Shown one piece after another: positions 57,987-64,000 of a stretch of 64,000 bases of DNA. This DNA comes from Rugosimonospora africana (GTDB lineage: Bacteria > Actinomycetota > Actinomycetes > Mycobacteriales > Micromonosporaceae): positions 124,001 to 188,000 of the forward strand of contig NZ_BONZ01000009.1 of NCBI RefSeq assembly GCF_016862975.1, read 5' to 3'. Every line of letters begins with the position of its first letter. The stretch's first letter is position 1. The notes beneath the pieces are model-generated. The model ran no database searches. It was not told the DNA's origin and was given only the letters and a program-made list of their open reading frames with translations. The position numbers and the translations under genes are program-made.

Positions 57987-58015
57987 CACCCCGGAGTGAG
58001 TTCTCACCCGGGGTG
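57987..58015 (-). terminator. stem-loop after whiB1
   Basis: CACCCCGG/CCGGGGTG stem with a 13-nt loop, 51 bp beyond the whiB1 stop on the minus strand. Confidence 0.5.
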
Positions 58016-58066
58016 CCTGTAGGGTCCTGCATTGTGACGCGGTCGGTTCGGAACGTGAAGTGGAAG

Positions 58067-58318
58067 CTACAGCGAAGCGCGCACACGCATTCCGCCGCGA
58101 CGCTTGACCGCGCGCCGTTCCTCTTCGCTCATTCCGCCCCAGACGCCGGCGTCCTGTCCGGAATCGAGAGCCCACTGGAGGCAGTCGTCGATCACCGAAC
58201 AGCGCCGGCAGACCGCCTTGGCCTGCTCGACTTGCAGGACGGCCGGGCCGGACGTCCCAATCGGGAAGAACAGTTCGGGGTCTTCGTCGCGGCAGGCAGC
58301 ACGGTGGCGCCAGTCCAT
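58067..58318 (-). CDS. whiB1: WhiB1/WblE-type transcription factor
   Basis: An 83-residue WhiB protein: MDWRHRAACRDEDPELFFP at the start, VCRRCSVIDDCLQWAL, then GVWGGMSEEERRAVKRR. This is the WhiB1/WblE pattern, an NO-sensitive [4Fe-4S] protein that binds sigma region 4 and is essential in mycobacteria. ATG 58318 with AAGGAG upstream. It neighbours the lipid-kinase-like gene and pdtaS, as in mycobacteria. Confidence 0.95.
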   Translation of the reverse strand: MDWRHRAACRDEDPELFFPIGTSGPAVLQVEQAKAVCRRCSVIDDCLQWALDSGQDAGVWGGMSEEERRAVKRRGGMRVRASL

Positions 58319-58388
58319 GGCGGCAACACTCCTTGAATCGGTAGCAGTGATTGCGCTTTTTCCTCTATGCGTCCCGCGGTGCTCACTA

Positions 58389-58468
58389 CCTAACGATTAG
58401 TTAGGCAACAAGCAGCGCGTGAGCAGGCAACGTGGCCGTAACTCGGCTCGCTTGTGAATACTTTCACG
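58389..58468 (-). promoter_or_regulatory. whiB1 upstream region with CRP-like site and palindrome
   Basis: The 340-bp gap 58319-58658 has no gene. It contains TGTGA-ATACTT-TCACG (58453-58468), a near match to the CRP consensus TGTGA-N6-TCACA, about 135 bp before the whiB1 start, and the palindrome CCTAAC-GATTA-GTTAGG (58389-58405). CRP control of whiB1 is known in M. tuberculosis. A short CTCAG/CTGAG hairpin is at 58494-58510. Confidence 0.6.
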
Positions 58469-58658
58469 AACTACTGCGATGTCAAGAGGGATACTCAGAA
58501 AAAGTCTGAGCGGGTGAGCGACCTCACGTCCGCTTTGTGGCGATTATCGAGTACCCCATACCCCGGCTTGCGACAGTTCGTAGTCAATGTAGTACAGTAC
58601 GTTCGTTGCTGCCGGCATTTCCCGGCAGGTGTCCCGTGTCCCAGACACCTAGTGTTCG

Positions 58659-59618
58659 TCACCAGATTACGCGAAGAGCGGTCGGTACGGCGACGAAGCG
58701 CACTTTGTCCCTTTCGCCCAGATAATCGCCGTCCAGCTGCAGGGCCCTCGGCGCATCCGCGTACAGCGTGAACTCGGCGGTGTCGTGCAGCGTGAGCACC
58801 GACTTGCCGTGCGGTCCCCGGGTCCGGTCCAGGCGCGCCGAGTGCGGCGCCATCCCGTCGGGCATGAGCAACTGGCCCAGGGTACGGGCGAAGCCGGGCG
58901 TGTGCAGGGAACGGACCCCGAGCAGATCGAGCCCGAGATCGAACGAGGCGTCCGGGCAGGCGTCGATCGGGCGCTTGCCCAGATAGGTCCACGGCGTGGT
59001 GTTCTGCACGATCACCGTGTCCAGGTCGGGGTCGGCCGCCTCGCCGGGCCGTTCGAGCGTGATCCGCCCCCGGGTACGGCTCCCCGGGGCGAGATATTGG
59101 CCCGCCAGGGCGCGGAAGTACAGCAGCGGCGTCGAGGTCGTGCCCCGGCGTCGGGCCTGCTCGACCTTGCGGATCACCTCGGCGTCGAGCCCGAAGCCGG
59201 CGCAGAACGTGAAATACCGGTCGTCGGCGCGCCCCAGGCCGATCGTGCGCGACCGCCCGGCGCGCAGTGCCTCCAGGAGCACGCCGGTCGCCTCGACCCA
59301 GTCGTTGGGCAGGCCGATCGCCCGGGCGAACACGTTCGTCGATCCACCCGGTACCACCGCGAGAGCCGGCACGCCCGGGCCCGGGCCGTCTATGAGAAGC
59401 CCGTTGACGATCTCGTTGACCGTGCCGTCGCCGCCCAGCGCGACCACCACGTCGACGCCGTCCTTGACCGCCTGCTCGGCGAGGCTGGCGGCGTGCCCGC
59501 GGCGCTTGGTGTAGGCGACGTCGAGGTCGACCTCGCTGCGCAGCGCCTGAACGAGCACGTCGCGGACCCGTCCGCTGGTTGTCGTGGCGCGGTGGTTGAC
59601 CACCAGTAGCGCCCGCAT
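58659..59618 (-). CDS. diacylglycerol kinase-family lipid kinase
   Basis: A 319-residue protein of the DAGK/sphingosine kinase fold: ALLVVNHRATTTSGRVRDVL, the nucleotide loop VVALGGDGTVNEIVNGLL, VVPGGSTNVFARAIG and the C-terminal LQLDGDYLGERDKVRFV. Likely phosphorylates a neutral lipid or polyprenol-like substrate. ATG 59618. It is the counterpart of the gene beside whiB1 in mycobacteria. Confidence 0.9.
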   Translation of the reverse strand: MRALLVVNHRATTTSGRVRDVLVQALRSEVDLDVAYTKRRGHAASLAEQAVKDGVDVVVALGGDGTVNEIVNGLLIDGPGPGVPALAVVPGGSTNVFARAIGLPNDWVEATGVLLEALRAGRSRTIGLGRADDRYFTFCAGFGLDAEVIRKVEQARRRGTTSTPLLYFRALAGQYLAPGSRTRGRITLERPGEAADPDLDTVIVQNTTPWTYLGKRPIDACPDASFDLGLDLLGVRSLHTPGFARTLGQLLMPDGMAPHSARLDRTRGPHGKSVLTLHDTAEFTLYADAPRALQLDGDYLGERDKVRFVAVPTALRVIW

Positions 59619-59654
59619 GGCTGGCACTGTACCGGCACCCCCTAACCTGGGCTG

Positions 59655-60047
59655 GTGGTGACTGAGCCGAAGACCGGTGACCGGGCGAGTCTGCGCGCGG
59701 CGATCTGGCTGCTGTTCGTCGAAGCGGTCGGGGTCCTGGTGGCGACCGGATTCCTCGGGTACGCCGCCGCCACCCAGCCTACGGTCAGCGCGTCGAGCGC
59801 CATCGTGTCGGTGGTCTTCCCGCTCGGGCTGGCTGCCGTACTCGCGCTGCTCGCCTGGCAGTTGCGCCGGCGGCAGGCGTGGGCGCGCGGCCCATCGATC
59901 GTGCTGGAGATGCTCATGGTGCCGGTCGGGTACTACATGGTCGCCGGTGGCGCGGCCTGGATCGGGGTACCGGTCATGATCATTGGTCTCGTCGGGGCCG
60001 GACTCCTCCTGGCGCCGTCGTCGCGGGAAGCGCTCGGTATTCACTGA
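59655..60047 (+). CDS. small integral membrane protein, unknown function
   Basis: A 130-residue protein with four transmembrane helices (about 17-35, 45-65, 83-100, 103-120). Start is GTG 59655 or 59658. Divergent from the lipid kinase. An equivalent small membrane protein is found next to the whiB1 block in mycobacteria; function unknown. Confidence 0.78.
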   Translation: MVTEPKTGDRASLRAAIWLLFVEAVGVLVATGFLGYAAATQPTVSASSAIVSVVFPLGLAAVLALLAWQLRRRQAWARGPSIVLEMLMVPVGYYMVAGGAAWIGVPVMIIGLVGAGLLLAPSSREALGIH

Positions 60048-60070
60048 GCGGTACCGTAGGCTAGCCATCC

Positions 60071-60874
60071 GTGAGCGAGCGTCAGCGGGCGGACGAGACG
60101 GTTCGGCAACACACGCGGGTTCCCGCGTACCAACTTCTGGCCGATGACCTGCGGTCCCAGATCACTTCGGGGGTGCTGCGGCCGGGTGACCGGCTGCCCA
60201 CCGAGCCCGAACTGTGTGCGCACCGGGGAGTCAGCCGGAGCACCGTGCGGGAGGCTCTGCGACTGCTCTCCAGCCAGCGGTTGATCATCACTACCCGCGG
60301 GGTGACCGGTGGCAGCTTCGTCGCCGTACCCAACCCGTCCGAGCTGGCCGAGTCGATGTCGGCCGGGGTGCGGTTGCTGCTGTCGACGTCGGCGGCGGGG
60401 GTGGCCGAGCTGATGGAGGTTCGCGAGATGCTCGAGGTGCCGGCCGCCGGGCTGGCGGCGCGGCGGCGCACCGAGGCGGACCTGGAGCGACTGCGCTCGA
60501 CCATGTTCGACCCGGAGAACGACGAGCTTCCGGTCCGGCTGGCCGCGCATCGCGCCTTCCACGTCGCCCTGGCCGCCGCCGCGGGCAACCCGCTGTACGA
60601 ACTGGTCACCGGACCGCTGTACGCGATCACCGAAGAGGTCCAGCAGGCCGACCTGGCCCCGCAGAACACCTGGCTGGGCATCGACGCGGAACACCGGGAG
60701 ATCCTCCGGTGCGTGGCGGCCGGCGACGGTCCGGCGGCCGAACGCGCGGTGACCTGGCATCTGGCGCGGCTGCACCCGGCCCGGCCGGGGACCCCGCACC
60801 GGCCGGTGGTGCCCGAGCAGATCCGGGCCGGCAGGCGCGGCCCGGCGACCGCTGCGGGCGTCCGGCAGAGCTGA
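60071..60874 (+). CDS. GntR/FadR-family transcriptional regulator
   Basis: A 267-residue regulator. Winged HTH: AYQLLADDLRSQITSGVLRPGDRLPTE...SRSTVREALRLLSSQRLI; the C-terminal FCD domain has metal/ligand residues in AHRAFHVALAAAAGNPLYEL and HREILRCVAAGDGPAAERAV. It is probably ligand-controlled by a carboxylate; target not evident, as neighbours are unrelated. GTG 60071 lies 23 bp after the membrane protein stop. Confidence 0.92.
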   Translation: MSERQRADETVRQHTRVPAYQLLADDLRSQITSGVLRPGDRLPTEPELCAHRGVSRSTVREALRLLSSQRLIITTRGVTGGSFVAVPNPSELAESMSAGVRLLLSTSAAGVAELMEVREMLEVPAAGLAARRRTEADLERLRSTMFDPENDELPVRLAAHRAFHVALAAAAGNPLYELVTGPLYAITEEVQQADLAPQNTWLGIDAEHREILRCVAAGDGPAAERAVTWHLARLHPARPGTPHRPVVPEQIRAGRRGPATAAGVRQS

Positions 60875-60955
60875 GCCGCGAATCTTCCTCGCGGCGGCTG
60901 CGCAGCCCGGTCGGCGGAGTTCGGTTGCCGACGGCCCAGCGGGCGGCAGCGAGTC

Positions 60956-61381
60956 CTACGTGGGGTTGGTCCGGTTCTTGACCAGCCGGATCGTCGCCTG
61001 CTCGTCGGTGGTCTCGGTGCTGACCGTGCCGGCCAGCGCGGTGAGCACCTGCCAGGAGAACGACTGCCCGCCGGGCAGCGCCGCGCTGTCCTTGACCGGC
61101 GCCGTGACGTTGATCGCCAGCGCTTCGGGTGTGACCTCGAACTCGCACGTGAGGTCGGCTCCGGTCGGCGCGACGGCCAGCAGCATGGCGCACGCCTCGT
61201 CGACCGCGATGCGGAGGTCCTCGATCTCGTCGAGGGTGAACTGGAGCCGGGCCGCCAGTCCGGCGGTCGCCGTACGCAGCACCGCGAGGTAGCTCCCGTC
61301 TGCGGGCACGACAAGCACGACGACGTCGTCTTTGCGCGTCGCCGCCGCATCGCCAGGTGCGAGCTGAGTCAACGGTGCCAT
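60956..61381 (-). CDS. RsbW-like anti-sigma factor / HATPase domain protein
   Basis: A 141-residue GHKL ATPase domain like RsbW/SpoIIAB: DEIEDLRIAVDEACAMLL (N-box helix) and a C-terminal QVLTALAGTVSTETTDEQATIRLVK. The glycine-rich ATP lid is short (LPGGQSFSWQVL). No sigma or antagonist gene is adjacent in the window. ATG 61381 is used; a TTG three codons upstream is possible. It may control a SigB/SigF-type factor encoded elsewhere. Confidence 0.8.
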   Translation of the reverse strand: MAPLTQLAPGDAAATRKDDVVVLVVPADGSYLAVLRTATAGLAARLQFTLDEIEDLRIAVDEACAMLLAVAPTGADLTCEFEVTPEALAINVTAPVKDSAALPGGQSFSWQVLTALAGTVSTETTDEQATIRLVKNRTNPT

Positions 61382-61398
61382 CCCCCCCAAGGATGACT

Positions 61399-61986
61399 TT
61401 AGGGGGTAGTAGCTACATCGTGTGGGGCGCCCTGCGCTGCGACGGTGGGATTAGGGGCTTCGACAGGGTCCCGAGGGGGCTGCGGGCCACCGGAATGGGG
61501 GCTCGCGGTCTCGGCGAGGCGGGCGAGCGGGGCACCGGTCAGCCGGTAGGGCAGCCACTCGTCCATCGGTACCGCCCCGATCGCGTGGTAGAACTCGCGC
61601 GCCGGGTTCCAGTGCAGTACCCACCACTCCAGGCGGGCGTACCCACGTTCGACGCAGATCTGGGCGAGGGTGGCCAGCAGCGCCTTGCCGATCCCGCCGG
61701 CGCGGGCCTCCGGCCGCACGTACAGGTCTTCCAGGTAGATGCCGTGGACGCCGGCCCAGGTGGAGAAGTTGAGGAACCACAGCATCATGCCGACCGGCTC
61801 GCCGGTGGCGTCGACCGCGACGTGCCCGTACAGCGCCGGGCGCTCTCCGAAGAGAGCCGCGGTCAGCTGCGCGGTGGTGAGGTGACAGTCCTGTGGTGCC
61901 CGCTCGTACTCGGCGAGTTCGTGGACCATCGAGACAATGGCCGGCACGTCCTCGGGACGTGCCGGCCGTATGGTCGCGGCGCTCAC
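61399..61986 (-). CDS. GNAT acetyltransferase (SAT1-like)
   Basis: A 195-residue acetyltransferase resembling diamine/spermidine N-acetyltransferases: ATIRPARPEDVPAIVSMVHELAEYERAP, FLNFSTWAGVHGIYLEDLYVRPEARAGGIGKALL and EWWVLHWNPAREFYHAIGA. The last ~45 residues are a Pro/Ala-rich tail. GTG 61986 overlaps the sodN stop (GTGA), so the two are co-translated. Confidence 0.88.
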   Translation of the reverse strand: MSAATIRPARPEDVPAIVSMVHELAEYERAPQDCHLTTAQLTAALFGERPALYGHVAVDATGEPVGMMLWFLNFSTWAGVHGIYLEDLYVRPEARAGGIGKALLATLAQICVERGYARLEWWVLHWNPAREFYHAIGAVPMDEWLPYRLTGAPLARLAETASPHSGGPQPPRDPVEAPNPTVAAQGAPHDVATTP

Positions 61987-62393
61987 GCCTGCTTGGTCTC
62001 CCAGAAGATCTTGGAGATTTCCTCGATCTTGGCGAGCAGCTGCTCAGCCGTCGACGCGTCGGTCGACGACTTCGCCCCGCCGGGGCCTCCGCCGGCCAGC
62101 TTGGTGGCCTCGTTGAACAGGCCGTGCAACTGCGGGTACTTCTCGAAGTGGTTCGGCTTGAAGTAGTCGGTCCACAGCACCCAGAGGTGGTGCTTGACCA
62201 GCTCGGCGCGCTGCTCCTTGATGATCAGCGCCCGGGTCCGGAACTCCGGGTCGGTGTTCGCCTGGTACTTCTCGTCGATGGCCTTGATTGACTCGGCCTC
62301 GATCCTGGCCTGGGCCGGGTCGTACACGCCGCAGGGAAGGTCACAGTGGGCCCGAACCACGGTGGCCGGGGTCAGGAAGCGTGGCAGTCGCAT
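61983..62393 (-). CDS. sodN: nickel superoxide dismutase SodN
   Basis: A 136-residue precursor. A 15-residue propeptide (MRLPRFLTPATVVRA) is followed by the nickel hook HCDLPCGVYDP, in which the new N-terminal His and two Cys bind nickel after processing. The rest is the four-helix bundle. Maturation is by the divergent SodX protease. ATG 62393 with AGGAGG nearby. Cytosolic, removes superoxide. Confidence 0.97.
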   Translation of the reverse strand: MRLPRFLTPATVVRAHCDLPCGVYDPAQARIEAESIKAIDEKYQANTDPEFRTRALIIKEQRAELVKHHLWVLWTDYFKPNHFEKYPQLHGLFNEATKLAGGGPGGAKSSTDASTAEQLLAKIEEISKIFWETKQA

Positions 62394-62414
62394 CAGGATC
62401 CTCCTGGCTATTTT

Positions 62415-62425
62415 GCGATGATCGC
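62415..62425. promoter_or_regulatory. palindrome in the sodN-sodX promoter region
   Basis: GCGAT-G-ATCGC, perfect 11-bp palindrome preceded by TTTT, in the 73-bp gap between the divergent genes. It is a candidate operator; the nickel regulator Nur controls sodN in Streptomyces but the match to a Nur box is only partial. Confidence 0.35.
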
Positions 62426-62466
62426 TCTCACCGGGAACCCTACTCCTGAGAGGAGGTGCGGGCCGC

Positions 62467-62769
62467 GTGGACTCGTGGTTCACAGCGCTGGTGCGGGAGC
62501 CGTCAATGGTGCCCACCCTCCGCGACGGAGACGCGATTCTGGTACGGCGTACCACGCGGGTTCGCCCGGGGGACGTGGTGATCGTGGAATTCGCCGGACA
62601 GGACGGGCTCATGGTCAAGCGGGCGGTACGCCCGGTGGACGACGGATGGTGGGTCGAGGGCGACAACGCGTTCGTCCAGGACGATTCCCGCCGGTACGGG
62701 CCGGCGACCGTGGTGGGTCGCGTGCTGCTGCGCTGGTGGCCCCGGTTGTCCCTGATCCGGCGACGTTGA
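62467..62769 (+). CDS. sodX: nickel-type SOD maturation protease SodX
   Basis: A 100-residue S26-type peptidase. Catalytic Ser13 is in LVREPSMVPTLRDGD and the general-base lysine in GLMVKRAVRPV; WWVEGDN is the conserved box E. No transmembrane anchor, in contrast to signal peptidases, which fits its role in removing the SodN propeptide. GTG 62467 with GAGGAGG upstream. Confidence 0.92.
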   Translation: MDSWFTALVREPSMVPTLRDGDAILVRRTTRVRPGDVVIVEFAGQDGLMVKRAVRPVDDGWWVEGDNAFVQDDSRRYGPATVVGRVLLRWWPRLSLIRRR

Positions 62770-62941
62770 CCCTGGCAACCGGAGCGTGCGTGCGCGGGCA
62801 CTATGCTCGGGCCCAGTACCCGGGTGACCCCCGCGAATACCGCGCCCGACGTCGGCCGACAGTGCTGGCCCGGCGGCCGCCGGCCAAACCGTAAGCGCCG
62901 TCGGCGAAAACCCAACGCGACGAAGCATTGAGGGGTTACCG

Positions 62942-64000
<1,059 letters not shown>

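Overview
The window is a contiguous piece of a high-GC actinobacterial chromosome. Strong GC3 bias, many GTG starts, four-base GTGA/ATGA gene overlaps, WhiB proteins (three), a mycothiol-type SigR/RsrA pair, mycoredoxin, the AdnAB nuclease, nickel superoxide dismutase with its SodX protease and a CU044_5270/sigma pair all point to Actinomycetota, and the mix of families fits Micromonosporaceae best. From memory of gene order, large parts are collinear with the Mycobacterium tuberculosis blocks adnAB-nudC-mrx1-uvrD2-whiB7-ABC1 kinase-DUF2342-PDZ/Lon-UPF0182 and aroA/rsgA/SRAP-sigH-rshA-biotin protein-pdtaS-whiB1. The species call is inference.

Layout. 1-13 kb: end of adnA, adnB, two M16 peptidase-like subunits, nudC, mycoredoxin, uvrD2 and whiB7 with a long leader, small ORF and attenuator. 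13-23.5 kb: ABC1 kinase and an orphan TOMM/ThiF-like protein, a cluster of three DnaA boxes, DUF5679, a YgjP-type metalloprotease, a DUF2342 zincin, a PDZ-Lon-like protease and a UPF0182 membrane protein. 23.6-25.9 kb: initiator tRNA carrying a 2.1-kb integrated mini-element (attL/attR, broken tyrosine integrase, one CaCA-type exchanger homologue). 26-39.5 kb: accessory zone with an ECF sigma/CU044_5270 pair, an SDR, gene fragments, a TIGR04222 protein, DinB, DUF5317 with two tandem 35-residue membrane microproteins, a sugar ABC importer with a divergent LacI regulator, a DMT transporter, hisN and DUF2087. 39.6-50.5 kb: rsgA, aroA, SRAP, a long WhiB, sigR-rsrA, ribosomal bL37, a biotinyl carrier protein, GNAT, a TetR/MFS pair and a SIS protein. 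50.5-64 kb: lipoprotein, pdtaS, a GT39-like glycosyltransferase, a sulfate-assimilation operon behind a leader peptide, whiB1, a lipid kinase, GntR, an RsbW-like protein, GNAT-sodN with divergent sodX, and the start of malic enzyme.

How the genes connect. Thiol/redox control recurs: SigR/RsrA with a SigR-like promoter, mycoredoxin, WhiB proteins, sulfite and APS reduction, and NiSOD. DNA repair is represented by AdnAB, UvrD2 and SRAP.

The most unusual feature is repeat architecture. Many intergenic regions hold short tandem repeats that start at or next to a stop codon (15, 18-19, 20, 35, 36 and 58 bp periods), and one 60-bp repeat family sits both in-frame inside adnB and between genes at 32.5 kb. 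Other points worth attention are the microprotein duplication with mainly synonymous changes, the covarying duplicated terminators at the two att sites, a NudC without its zinc cysteines, a transporter without its ion-binding glutamates, a CTG start for rsgA, and the DnaA-box cluster.
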